DNA of 64,000 nt from NCBI GenBank assembly GCA_963793245.1, contig CAWBZG010000002.1, positions 62,001 through 126,000 on the forward strand, read 5' to 3'. A model generated the notes under the pieces. The model was not told the origin of the DNA. It was given only the letters and a program-made list of their open reading frames with translations, and did no database searches. Origin of the DNA: CAXBBB01 sp963793245. Lineage in GTDB: Bacteria; Bacteroidota; Rhodothermia; Rhodothermales; BA12. Positions within the stretch are counted from its first letter, which is position 1. Each line of letters begins with the position of its first letter. Of the stretch, positions 28,450 through 39,336 are shown one piece after another. A program made the translations under genes and the position numbers.

Positions 28450-28859
28450 ATGGATAGTCCTGCACTCTACTTCGCCGGGCGTGCATCGTGGCGCTCGTCT
28501 TCGTCGGCCTGGGCGCTGAACGGTTGCTCATGGCCACGGGTGTGCTCTCGGGCGGCCCCGTCAGCGCCGGGGCGATCGCGTTTTCCACCTTCGAGTTGCT
28601 CGCTGGGTTGGCGATTATGTTCGGCTGGCAGGTGCGGTGGGTCGCTGTCGTGATGGCGCTCTTTCTGCTGGTCGACGCCTTCCTCGCGCATTCGTTTTGG
28701 TCCGTCGAATCGGCTGAGCGGCACGGGCAGTATCTCCACTTTCTCAAGAACATGGCGGCGATTGGTGGTCTGTTGCTGCTCGCCTGGATCGGCAACGTAG
28801 GATCGGACCGAAGCCCAATCGAATCGGGGCGCACGTCGACTCGATTCGCCAATCGATAA
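28450..28859 (+). pseudogene. DoxX-family membrane protein, one frameshift in this sequence
   Basis: ATG 28450 starts MDSPALYFAGR. A missing base near 28480 shifts the frame, after which the protein continues as IVALVFVGLGAERLLMATG and three further hydrophobic helices. It contains the DoxX-typical HFLKNMAAIGGLLLL segment and ends at TAA 28857. The corrected length is ~136 residues with four membrane helices. DoxX proteins are associated with quinone/thiosulfate redox chemistry, or of unknown role. The gene lies 31 bases after the NTF2-like gene, suggesting co-transcription. Confidence 0.78.
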
Positions 28860-28869
28860 CTCGTAAGCC

Positions 28870-30092
28870 ATGTCGCTACTCGCCGATTCGCGCCGACGAG
28901 CGCTCTTCGCGGGCCGGGAGAGCCACGCGTGACCAACATGGAGTTGTTCTTCGACCTGGTCTACGTGTTCTCGATCATCCAACTGTCGCACTTCCTGCTC
29001 TACCACCTGTCGTGGTTGGGCGCGATCCAGGCCGCAACGCTGTTCGCTGCCGTCTGGTGGGCGTGGAATTACACCGCGTGGGCGACCAACTGGATCGACC
29101 CGGATCACCCCGCCGGACGTCTGCTCCTGGTCGCGCTGATGGCGTGCGCGTTTGCGATGGCCGTCGCGATACCGACTGCGTTCTCGACCGGCGCGACGTT
29201 GTTCGTCGGCGCCTACGTGACGATGGCGCTCGTGCGCGGCATCTATATGGCGCTCGTCTTTCGTGGACAGCGGATGGGCCAGAACTACGCTCAACTGAGC
29301 GTGTGGAGCGGTGTGTCGGCCTTGTTCTGGATCGCTGGCGCGCTGCTGCCCGACCTGCGGACGCTACTGTGGATCGTCGGCGTAGTCGTCGACTATGCGG
29401 CGCCGTACATCGGCTTCTGGCTGCCTGGTAAAGGCGCGACACCGATGGACACGTGGACGCTGTCTGGGCTGCACCTGCTCGAACGCAACCAGCAGGTGTT
29501 CATCATCGCGTTGGGCGAGTCGATCTTGCTACTCGGCGGCACGCTGATCGGTACGACGCTGGGGGCGGGCTACTTGGGCGCGGCGGCGCTGGGTTTTGCA
29601 ATCATCGTGGCGATGTGGTGGCTCTACTTCGTTCGCACGACTGAGAAGGGTGAGCATGCCTTCGCGCACGGCGAGGATCATACCCGGCTGGCACGCGCAA
29701 GCCTCGCCTACTCGCACGGCATCATGGTCGCGGGCGCCATCGTCGTAGCGGTCGGCATCGAGATGATCATCGCCCACCCGTTCGACGCCGTCCACATCCC
29801 CACCGTCCTTGTCGCCACGGCTGGACCGGCGCTCTACCTGCTGGGCAGCGTCCTGTTCGAGCGCTCGGTATCGGGCGATACACCCGTCGCCCACCTGGTC
29901 GCCATCGTTGGACTGGCGGTCCTGGGCATCGCGATCACGCTGCTTCACGCGTCAGGCATCGTGCTGGGCGCCGCCGTCCTCTCTGTCCTCGTCGCCCTCG
30001 CTGCGTGGTCGACCTCGAAGCGCCACGCGCCCTCCACGCATGACGACCGATCACAGGCTGAGCGAAGGGAGGCGCGGACTGCTGTTCGCTAA
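28870..30092 (+). pseudogene. LtrA (low temperature requirement A) family membrane protein, frameshifted near its N-terminus
   Basis: The natural start is ATG 28870, 11 bases after the DoxX-like stop. It gives ~19 residues (SLLADSRRRALFAGRESHA) before one missing base at about 28928 creates a stop. The next frame runs without interruption from VTNMELFFDLVYVFSIIQLSH, the family's hallmark, through about ten membrane helices to 30092. Other conserved segments are NQQVFIIALGESILLLG and YSHGIMVAGAIV. The corrected protein would be ~407 residues. LtrA proteins have no settled biochemical function. If translation began downstream (GTG 28929) the protein might still be made. Confidence 0.85.
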
Positions 30093-30723
30093 GGAGATCC
30101 ACGCCGCTGTCTTCCTGCTGCTGGCCGTCCTAGTGCATAACCTCACCTACCCGCTCTCGGGCGCGGGCGGCGTCTGGCCCGCGCTCTTCTACGCTTTCTT
30201 CGGGTCGATCTTCGTCGTCGCCGTCTTCGCAACAACGCCCGACCGGTCCGCCCGTCTGAGCATCGCGGTGACCGGATTGGCCGTGTTTGCATCCGGGATT
30301 CTCAACTCCTATGCTCCGACGCAGACGATGACGCTCGCGCTCTACCTGAGCGTGATCGCCTACCACGGTATCGTACTCATCGTGCTGTCGCGCTACCTCT
30401 TTGGTGCTGCCGACATATTTACGCCCGTCGTCGTGACGGCGACTTCGCTTTACCTCATCATCGGATCGGTTTTTACCGCGCTGTTCGGACTCGTTGAGTG
30501 GCTGGCTCCCGGCTCGTTCGTCCAGTCGTCGGGCGCAGCCGTCGAGTGGCAGCAGTTCTTGTATTTCAGCTACGTGACGCTGACCTCACTCGGCTACGGC
30601 GACATCCTGCCGGTCGGCTTCTATGCCCAATCGCTGGCGGCTTTCGAAGCCGTCGTGGGTGTGCTCTATACCGTGATCCTGCTCTCGAGGCTCGTCGGCA
30701 TGCATCAGAGCGCGCGTGCATAG
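30040..30723 (+). CDS. Two-pore-type potassium channel family membrane protein
   Basis: This 227-residue protein has about six membrane helices. The last pair encloses a pore loop with a K+ selectivity filter (YVTLTSLGYGDILPVG), followed by a final helix (AVVGVLYTVILLSRLVG). There is no cytoplasmic RCK/TrkA domain. Only ATG 30040 is available as a standard start and it lies inside the end of the LtrA gene, giving a 53-base overlap and probable translational coupling. A role in K+ flux or membrane potential is inferred from the filter. Confidence 0.85.
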   Translation: MTTDHRLSEGRRGLLFAKEIHAAVFLLLAVLVHNLTYPLSGAGGVWPALFYAFFGSIFVVAVFATTPDRSARLSIAVTGLAVFASGILNSYAPTQTMTLALYLSVIAYHGIVLIVLSRYLFGAADIFTPVVVTATSLYLIIGSVFTALFGLVEWLAPGSFVQSSGAAVEWQQFLYFSYVTLTSLGYGDILPVGFYAQSLAAFEAVVGVLYTVILLSRLVGMHQSARA

Positions 30724-30821
30724 CGGTATCGATTGCGAAACCCGCTTCAAGACTGCACGCGGCGTCGACAAGCGGGCGCTGCGATCCTATCTTGACGAGC
30801 TATCGCCCCGACAGGCGATGA

Positions 30822-30893
30822 TGCCCGGTAGCTTAATGGCAGAGCACCTCATTTTGGATGAGGGGGTTGGAGGTTCGAATCCTCCCCGGGCAG
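30822..30893 (+). tRNA. tRNA-Gln (anticodon TTG)
   Basis: A complete cloverleaf is present: acceptor TGCCCGG/CCGGGCA with discriminator G, D-arm GCTT/GAGC, anticodon stem CCTCA/TGAGG with loop TTTTGGA (TTG at 30854-30856), and T-arm GGAGG-TTCGAAT-CCTCC. The CCA end is not encoded. It lies just upstream of prs. Confidence 0.96.
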
Positions 30894-30956
30894 CCCACTC
30901 GTGGGATCTTGCCCTCGGGTAAATCGTCGGCCTTCTTGCCTCAGCACCTCTCTTCG

Positions 30957-31910
30957 GTGAGCCACAACGCCATCCTGCACCGCGACCTGCCCATCAGCCT
31001 GTTCGCCGGACGCAGCAACCCCGTCCTGGCACACAGCATCGCCGACGCATATGGACTCGCGATGGGCAACGCCATCGTCAAGGAGTTTTCGGATGGCGAG
31101 ATCTACGTCCACTACGAGGAGTCGATCAGGGGCTGCGACCTGTTCATCATCCAGAGCACGCCTGCGCGCGGCGACAACTGGGTCGAGCTGCTGCTCATGA
31201 TCGACGCGGCAAAGCGCGCATCGGCGGCGCGGATCACAGCCGTTATCCCCTACTTCGGCTATGCTCGGCAGGAGCGCAAGGACCGCCCGCGCGTCTCGAT
31301 TGCCGCCAAGCTGATGGCGAACCTGCTCACGACGGCGGGCGTCGACCGCGTCCTGACGATGGACCTACACGCGCCTCAGATCCAGGGCTTCTTCGACGTG
31401 CCGGTCGATCACCTCTACGGATCCGCCGTCTTCGCTGACTACTTCGCCCGCTTCGACCTGAGCAACACGGTCGTCGTTGCGCCCGACGTCGGCTCGCTCA
31501 AAACGGCGCGCAGCTATGCCAAGAAGCTGGGCTGCGAACTGGCGCTGATCGACAAGCGGCGGCCCAAACAGAACCACGCCGAGGTGATGAACATCATCGG
31601 CGAGGTCAAGGGGCACAACGTGCTCATGTTCGACGACATGGTCGATACGGCGGGCACGATCACGAGCGCGGCGTCTGCCCTCAAACAGGCCGGAGCGCTC
31701 GACATCAAGGCGGCCTGCACGCACGCGCTGCTGTCCGGCCCCGCGTACGAGCGCATCGAGGCGAGCGACATCAGCACGTTCGTCGTGACGGACACCGTTC
31801 CGCTCAAAAAGGCGAGCGACCGCATCGAAGTCGTCTCTGTTGCCGGCATCTTCGCCGACGCTATCAAGCGCATCTACACCGATTCGTCGGTCTCGACGCT
31901 GTTCGACTGA
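30957..31910 (+). CDS. prs: Ribose-phosphate pyrophosphokinase (PRPP synthetase)
   Basis: This 317-residue enzyme starts at GTG 30957, which gives the usual N-terminus for the family. It has the flexible ATP-loop region (YFGYARQERKDRPR), the metal/PRPP site (VLTMDLHAPQIQGFF) and the ribose-5-phosphate loop (NVLMFDDMVDTAGTI). It makes PRPP from ribose-5-phosphate and ATP for nucleotide, His and Trp synthesis. It leads the order prs-rplY-pth, which is widely conserved in bacteria. Confidence 0.96.
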   Translation: MSHNAILHRDLPISLFAGRSNPVLAHSIADAYGLAMGNAIVKEFSDGEIYVHYEESIRGCDLFIIQSTPARGDNWVELLLMIDAAKRASAARITAVIPYFGYARQERKDRPRVSIAAKLMANLLTTAGVDRVLTMDLHAPQIQGFFDVPVDHLYGSAVFADYFARFDLSNTVVVAPDVGSLKTARSYAKKLGCELALIDKRRPKQNHAEVMNIIGEVKGHNVLMFDDMVDTAGTITSAASALKQAGALDIKAACTHALLSGPAYERIEASDISTFVVTDTVPLKKASDRIEVVSVAGIFADAIKRIYTDSSVSTLFD

Positions 31911-31918
31911 CCTCCACT

Positions 31919-31935
31919 TTCCGCATGCTGCGGAA
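31919..31935. other. Short hairpin between prs and rplY
   Basis: TTCCGCA-TGC-TGCGGAA is a perfect 7-bp stem with a three-base loop, 9 bases after the prs stop. There is no U tract; it may be a processing or pausing hairpin. Confidence 0.4.
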
Positions 31936-32006
31936 CGCCCGACGCGATCCTCGCCGACGGCACTTTCAATCCACACCGAGCCTAGCTCACAGCCCCATAT
32001 TGGACT

Positions 32007-32651
32007 ATGGACGCCATCAAAATCAACGCGAACCCGCGTACGCCCGGCAAATCCGGCGCCCGCGCCGCACGTCGCGCCAAGGAAGTACCCGCCGTGCTCT
32101 ACGGAAACGGCTTCGAACCCGTCACCTTCCAGATCCCCGAGTTGGACATGCGTCCGCTCATCTACACCGCCGAGACGCACCGCGTCGAGTTGACGGTCGA
32201 GGGTGAGACGTACGACTGCATTCTCAAGGACTACGACATGCATCCTGTGACGGACCGCACGTACCACGCCGACTTCCTCGTGCTTCGCGCAGGTGAGACG
32301 CTCACGATGACCGTCCCGGTTCAGTACCGCGGTACGCCCATCGGCGTCAAAGAAGGCGGCGACTTGGACGTGTATCGCAACGAGATCACCGTCGTCGTTC
32401 TGCCCAAGGACATCCCGTCGCACATCGACGTGGACGTTTCCGGCCTCGCCATCGGCGACTCGGTCCACATCCAGGACGTCGACCTGCCCGAAGGCGTGGT
32501 CTTCGACGGAACGGAAAACATCACCCTCGCCATCGTCAGCGCGCCGCGTCTGGAAGAGGTCGAAGAAGTCGACGAAGATGTCGACGTCTTGGGTGCCGCC
32601 GGTGCCGATCCGGACGACGCCGACGACGTGCCCGCTACCGAGCAGGACTAA
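32007..32651 (+). CDS. rplY: 50S ribosomal protein L25/general stress protein Ctc
   Basis: This 214-residue protein has the N-terminal 5S rRNA-binding L25 domain (ARAARRAKEVPAVLYGNG, YDCILKDYDMHPVTDRTYHADFL) and the C-terminal TL5/Ctc beta domain (VPVQYRGTPIGVKEGGDLD, IPSHIDVDVSGLAIGDSVHI). It ends in a highly acidic tail (Glu/Asp-rich). It binds 5S rRNA in the large subunit. The ATG follows prs by ~96 bases in the conserved prs-rplY-pth order. Confidence 0.96.
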   Translation: MDAIKINANPRTPGKSGARAARRAKEVPAVLYGNGFEPVTFQIPELDMRPLIYTAETHRVELTVEGETYDCILKDYDMHPVTDRTYHADFLVLRAGETLTMTVPVQYRGTPIGVKEGGDLDVYRNEITVVVLPKDIPSHIDVDVSGLAIGDSVHIQDVDLPEGVVFDGTENITLAIVSAPRLEEVEEVDEDVDVLGAAGADPDDADDVPATEQD

Positions 32652-32678
32652 GTCTGACGCCTTTCGTCACCCCAACCC

Positions 32679-32718
32679 GTCGAGGGATCTCCATCTGCAA
32701 CAGAGGGGGTCCCTCGAC
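32679..32718 (+). terminator. Hairpin between rplY and pth
   Basis: GTCGAGGGA (32679-32687) pairs perfectly with TCCCTCGAC (32710-32718) around a 22-base loop and is followed by TCTGTTTGG. It is probably an attenuating terminator that partly separates pth from the two genes before it. Confidence 0.6.
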
Positions 32719-32786
32719 TCTGTTTGGGGCGATGGCGGCAACTTCCAGACTTCGCAGTATCCCACCATCACCAACACTGAGTTCTC

Positions 32787-33407
32787 ATGGCAAAAGCGAA
32801 ACGACTGATCGTCGGCCTAGGCAACCCCGGTCCCGAATACGACGGCACGCGCCACAACATCGGCTTCGACGTAGCGCGGGCGATTGCTGCTCGCACGCGC
32901 ATCGATCTGGAGCTGCTGCCGGGCAACAGCCTGGGCGGATGGGGAAGCTGGCGCGCGCGTTCGTTCGGCGTCGCGATGCCGCAGACCTATATGAACCTGT
33001 CGGGCGAGTCGGTCAAAGCGCTGGTGCGGGCGCACAACCTGGAGCCTAGCGACGTGCTCGTGATCGTCGATGATCTGGCGCTGGATCCCGGCGTGCTACG
33101 CCTGCGTCCAGGCGGCTCGGACGGTGGACACAACGGGCTAAAGAGCCTGAACGCGCTGCTCAAAACCGAGCAGTACCCTCGGCTGCGTGTCGGTATCGGC
33201 AAGGACTTCCCTCGTGGGCGACAGGCCGATTACGTGCTCGACCCGTTCACACCCGAACAGCAAGCTCTGGTCGATCAGGCGATTCCCGTTGCCGTCAAGC
33301 AAGCCCTCACGTGGATCGTCGACGGCGCGCAAACGGCGATGAACCGCTTCAACAAGTGGCGCCCTGAGCAGCCGGAACAGGACGAGGCAACCGACGAACC
33401 TTCGTAG
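32787..33407 (+). CDS. pth: Peptidyl-tRNA hydrolase
   Basis: This 206-residue enzyme has the family fold and catalytic residues: LIVGLGNPGPEYDGTRHNIGF (catalytic His), PQTYMNLSGESV and GGSDGGHNGLKS with the conserved second His. It frees peptides from tRNA after premature termination. It lies third in the prs-rplY-pth cluster. The last ~20 residues are a polar, acidic extension. Confidence 0.97.
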   Translation: MAKAKRLIVGLGNPGPEYDGTRHNIGFDVARAIAARTRIDLELLPGNSLGGWGSWRARSFGVAMPQTYMNLSGESVKALVRAHNLEPSDVLVIVDDLALDPGVLRLRPGGSDGGHNGLKSLNALLKTEQYPRLRVGIGKDFPRGRQADYVLDPFTPEQQALVDQAIPVAVKQALTWIVDGAQTAMNRFNKWRPEQPEQDEATDEPS

Positions 33408-33790
33408 CGTCGCGATACATCGCGACGGAGGCGAGCGCAGAACAATGTTGAGACAGCCGAGCCGATGTTCAGGATCGAGTTGAGAAGCAAGGTCGGGCTT
33501 CCGCGGCAGTTGTGGATTCCTGCCTTCGCAGGAATGACGGCCGGAGAGAGTCGAGGTAATTCAGCGACAGGTGCTTTGTCCAAGCCAAATGCAACGTCCG
33601 ACGTGCGCGCAGATTGCGCAGCGTCTCCATAGCAGCGCCGTAACGTATTTTCTACTTTCATTCTTCTACCGGGCTGTGTGGAAGCGTCTGCTATAGGCGG
33701 CCAAGCCTCCTGGTGAACCCCAAACCTTGCCGCGTGCCGCCACTTCGGGTGAGCGCGCGGTTCCGTTTTCGATTCACCCAACACAACACT
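33408..33790. other. 383-base intergenic region between pth and hppA
   Basis: No gene is recognisable. It contains the short hairpin repeat listed at 33516-33535, and the remainder is unremarkable. The hppA promoter should lie in the 3' half, but I cannot identify it. Confidence 0.4.
33516..33535. repeat. Short palindromic intergenic repeat (ATTCCTGC hairpin)
   Basis: ATTCCTGC (33516-33523), loop CTTC, GCAGGAAT (33528-33535), followed by GACGG. This word is typical of small dispersed palindromic elements seen in many bacterial genomes. Confidence 0.65.
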
Positions 33791-35935
<2,145 letters not shown>

Positions 35936-35962
35936 GGCAGACAGGCTTCGGCTGACTCCAAG

Positions 35963-35996
35963 GCCCCGCCGCTCCTCGTGAGCGGCGGGGCTTTTT
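35963..35996 (+). terminator. Strong intrinsic terminator of hppA
   Basis: A 12-bp perfect stem (GCCCCGCCGCTC at 35963-35974, GAGCGGCGGGGC at 35980-35991) with a five-base loop is followed directly by TTTTT. Confidence 0.95.
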
Positions 35997-36048
35997 CGTG
36001 CGCGGAGGTTACAGGCGCGGAGTTGCCGGGTTTGAGGTTCAGCACGCA

Positions 36049-36105
36049 CCTTGGACCTTGTCATCGCGAGGAGTGCTAGCGACGTGGCGATGACAAGGTC
36101 CAAGG
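36049..36105. repeat. 19-bp perfect inverted repeat, REP/MITE-like
   Basis: CCTTGGACCTTGTCATCGC (36049-36067) is perfectly complementary to 36087-36105 around a 19-base loop. The inner GTCATCGCGAGG word matches the arms of the repeat at 22635-22747. It has no U tract, lies just after the hppA terminator and precedes mutS2. Confidence 0.75.
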
Positions 36106-36178
36106 GGTGGTTCACCTCCTCGCAGCATTCTCACGCTCTAGAGCCGCACTCTCTGGGCGGACGCGCGTTGCACCTGGC

Positions 36179-38595
36179 ATGAAACTCTATCCCGATTCCG
36201 CGTCCGAGAAGCTGGGCTTCGACGCGCTCCGTGAGATCCTGGCTGGCTTGGCGCTGAGCGACCCGGCCGCTACCAAACTGCGCAAGCTCAAGCCGTACCA
36301 CGACGCCGAGACCGCGCAGCGTGAGCAGGCGCGCGTGGCCGAGATGCTCTCGACGTTGCAGGCCGACGAGCCGATGGCGCTCACGGCGTTTCCCGACACC
36401 AAACACGTCGTCTTACGCGCATTGCGCCCGAGGGTGGCGTGGCGTCGTCCGAGGAGTTGTACGACCTGATGCGGATGCTGGCGTCGGCGGAGACGGCGCG
36501 GCGGTTTCTGAGTCGCCACGGCGACGAACTGCCCGGCTTGTGGGGCATCGCGCGGCGGATGGTCGATCTGTCAGGGTTGCGCGACGAACTGGGGCGGGCT
36601 ATCGGTGACGACGGCGAGGTGCGCGACGATGCGACGCCCGAACTGTCGCGATTGCGGCGGGCGATTCGGCAGGCACAGGCGCGACTGCGTGAGCGGCTGG
36701 CGCAGTCGCTCAAAGAGGCGCAGGCCGAAGGGTGGTCGACGGACGAGCAGCCGACGGTGAGAGGCGGGCGGCTGGTGATTCCGGTGCGAGCCGAAGCCAA
36801 GCGCAAAGTCGAAGGCTTCGTCCACGACACGAGCGCAACGGGGCAGACGGTCTACATCGAGCCGACGGCGGTCCTTGGACTGAACAACGAGGTCCGCGAG
36901 TTGGAAGGCGATGTAGCGCGCGAGAGTCCATCGCATTCTGACGCGGCTGTCGGATTACGCGCGGACCCGGCTCGAAGACATCAAGGCCACATCGGGCGCT
37001 CTCGTTCGCCTCGACGTGCTCCACGCCAAAGCGCGGTCTGGGGCGGCGGATGCAGGCGCGAGCGTTCGAACTCACCGACGGCGGCGCGATCCGCATTCGC
37101 AAGGCGCGGCATCCGCTGCTGGTGCTGCGGTTTGCCAACGAGGAGGATCGCACCGTCGTCCCGCTCGATCTGGAGACTGGCGGACGACGAACGCGCGCTC
37201 GTCATTACGGGGCCGAACGCGGGTGGCAAGTCGGTCGCGCTCAAGACGGTCGGGCTGATGAGCGTTATGGCAGCGTGCGGGCTGCTGCTTCCGGTCGGCG
37301 ACGAGAGTGCGCTGCCGTTCTTCAAACGCGTCGTCGTCGACATCGGCGATGAGCAGACGGTCGACGAGGACCTGTCGACGTTTACCTCGCACGTCAAGAC
37401 GCTCAAGCACCTGATGCGCGTCGCCGATGACCGGACGTTGGCGCTGCTCGACGAAGCCGGAACGGGGACGGATCCAGCGGAGGGCGGTGCTTTGGCTCAA
37501 GCGGTCATCGAACGGCTGGTCGATAAGGGCGCGCGGGCGATCGTGACGACACACATCGGCGCGCTCAAGGTGTTCGCTCATGCTGCCGACCGCGTCGTCA
37601 ACGGGGCGATGCTGTTCGACGATCAGGCGCTCAGTCCGACGTATCGGCTGGCGACTGGCGTGCCGGGGTCGTCGTTTGCGTTCGAGATCGCGAGCCGAGA
37701 GGGGCTGGACGGCGATCTGGTGACGCGCGCGCGCGAACTGGTCGGCGAGCAGGCGGCGTCGGTCGAAGATCTGCTGGTCGAACTGGCCGAGCGGACGCGC
37801 AAGCTCGAGGCGGAGCAGGCCGAGGTTGCGCGTATCAAGCAGGAGGCAGAATCCGAGCGCAAGCAGTATGAGGAGCGCCGCAGCAAAATCCGCGAGGAGC
37901 GCGAGAACCTGCGCAAACAGGCCCTCGCTGAGGCCGACCGCATCGTCAAGGAGGCCAACAGTGCCGTCGAGCGCACCATCCGCGAGATCAAAGAGGCGGG
38001 CGCCGAGAAGGAGGCGACTAAAGAGGCGCGCAAGAAGCTGGAAGAGGTCAGCGAGGGCATCACCCAGCGCGCGCAGAAAAACGAAAAGAAGCGCAAAGCC
38101 CGCAAACCCAAACCGCAACCGACGGCTGCCACGTCGCCGCTGCTCGACATTCAGGTGGGCGACCGCGTGACGATTGCCGGTGGAAACGCCGTCGCCGACG
38201 TGCTCGAACTCAGAGGCAAAGAAGCACTCGTCTCGTCCGGCTCGCTCAAGATGCGCGTTCCGATGGCGGACCTGCGGCGCGTGGGGGGACGGCGCGAGCA
38301 GAAGGTGCAGGTCAAAACGTCCGAGGCGGGCGGCAAACTCAACGTGCTGACGGCGGCGATGTCGCTCGACCTACGCGGACAGCGCGTCGACGATGCCCAG
38401 GCGCTGACGTTTCGGTTCGTCGACGAGGCGGTTATGGCGGGGCTGGACCGCGTCGAGATCCTGCACGGCAAAGGCACCGGCGCGCTCCGCATCATGGTCC
38501 GCGAACTGCTCGCGCGTCGCCATGACGTGAAAGACTTCGGCGATGCTCCGGTCGATCAGGGCGGAGCGGGAATCACGGTTGCTGAACTGGGGTAG
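36179..38595 (+). pseudogene. mutS2: MutS2 family DNA/ribosome-associated ATPase, four frameshifts in this sequence
   Basis: ATG 36179 begins KLYPDSASEKLGFDALREIL, the MutS2 N-terminus. Indels near 36430 (missing G), 36925, 37041-37044 (G tract) and 37180 (each one extra base) shift the frame. Reading across them recovers the clamp/lever region (GGRLVIPVRAEAKRKVEG, SATGQTVYIEP, RILTRLSDYARTRLEDI, ALVRLDVLHAKAR, IRKARHPLL). Next come Walker A GPNAGGKS, LLDEAGTGTDPAEG, a long charged coiled coil and the C-terminal Smr domain (LDLRG, HGKGTG). From ~37185 to the end the frame is unbroken. The corrected length of ~804 residues is normal. MutS2 suppresses recombination and/or rescues collided ribosomes. 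Confidence 0.9.
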
Positions 38596-38684
38596 CGCCG
38601 AGCATCGGGCGTGCGACGCGGTGCGTTTGTTACAAACCGCGCGCCGTTGACCGAGTGCAAGTGGTCCGTTTCCGATGCTGACCC

Positions 38685-39254
38685 ATGCTATCCGCCTTCC
38701 TGCTCGCCCTCGTACTTGTGGGCTGCCCAGCGCCGCCCTCTGAGCCGGTCGGCTCGACCGACGATACGCTGACCCTCTTCGACTTCTCCGACAGCGACGC
38801 GCCCCGTTGGAATATTGTCAACGACGGGGTGATGGGCGGCCTGTCCAAAGGCTTCGTTTCGGTCGAGGAAGGCACGCTGCGCTTTTCCGGTACGCTCGTG
38901 ACGCGTGGCGGCGGCTTCACGTCGACGCGGGCGCGCCTGGACGTTGACCTGACGGGCTACGACGGAGTCGAGCTACGCGTGCGCGGCGGCGGGCGCACGT
39001 TCGAGGTTGAGGTCGACGATGGCACGCAGCGGGGATGGCGCTCGGTGTCGCGTCGCGCTCCGTTCGAGACAACGCGCGAGTGGACATGGGTGCGCATTCC
39101 GTTCCAATCACTCAACACGACCGTTTTTGGACGCCGCGTATCGGCGCGCACCTTTGATCCGTCTCGTGTGCGCCAAGTCGCCCTCTTCATCGCCGACGGC
39201 CAGGACGGTCCGTTTGAGTTGGAAGTCGACGAGATCCGTGTCTACGCCGACTGA
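38685..39254 (+). CDS. CIA30-family lipoprotein (tandem copy 1)
   Basis: This 189-residue protein has a lipoprotein signal (LALVLVGC, Cys ~14). The CIA30/galactose-binding-like domain shows APRWNIVNDGVMGGLSKG, SGTLVTRGGGFTSTRA, YDGVELRVRGGGRTFEV, WVRIPFQSL and a final ELEVDEIRVYAD. CIA30 was first named in mitochondrial complex I assembly, but bacterial copies are mostly uncharacterised carbohydrate- or ligand-binding-type folds. The next gene is a close paralogue. Confidence 0.82.
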   Translation: MLSAFLLALVLVGCPAPPSEPVGSTDDTLTLFDFSDSDAPRWNIVNDGVMGGLSKGFVSVEEGTLRFSGTLVTRGGGFTSTRARLDVDLTGYDGVELRVRGGGRTFEVEVDDGTQRGWRSVSRRAPFETTREWTWVRIPFQSLNTTVFGRRVSARTFDPSRVRQVALFIADGQDGPFELEVDEIRVYAD

Positions 39255-39336
39255 CCCGGAGATCGCCGTACAGCGCCCTCACTACACACCGAGAAGTCTT
39301 TCGAGAGAAGATGACTTCCCCCACCACGATTCAACA

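Noticed and set aside
26900..28930. Programmed ribosomal frameshifting
   Set aside because: The breaks do not share slippery heptamers, occur several times per gene and in unrelated genes; indels are simpler.
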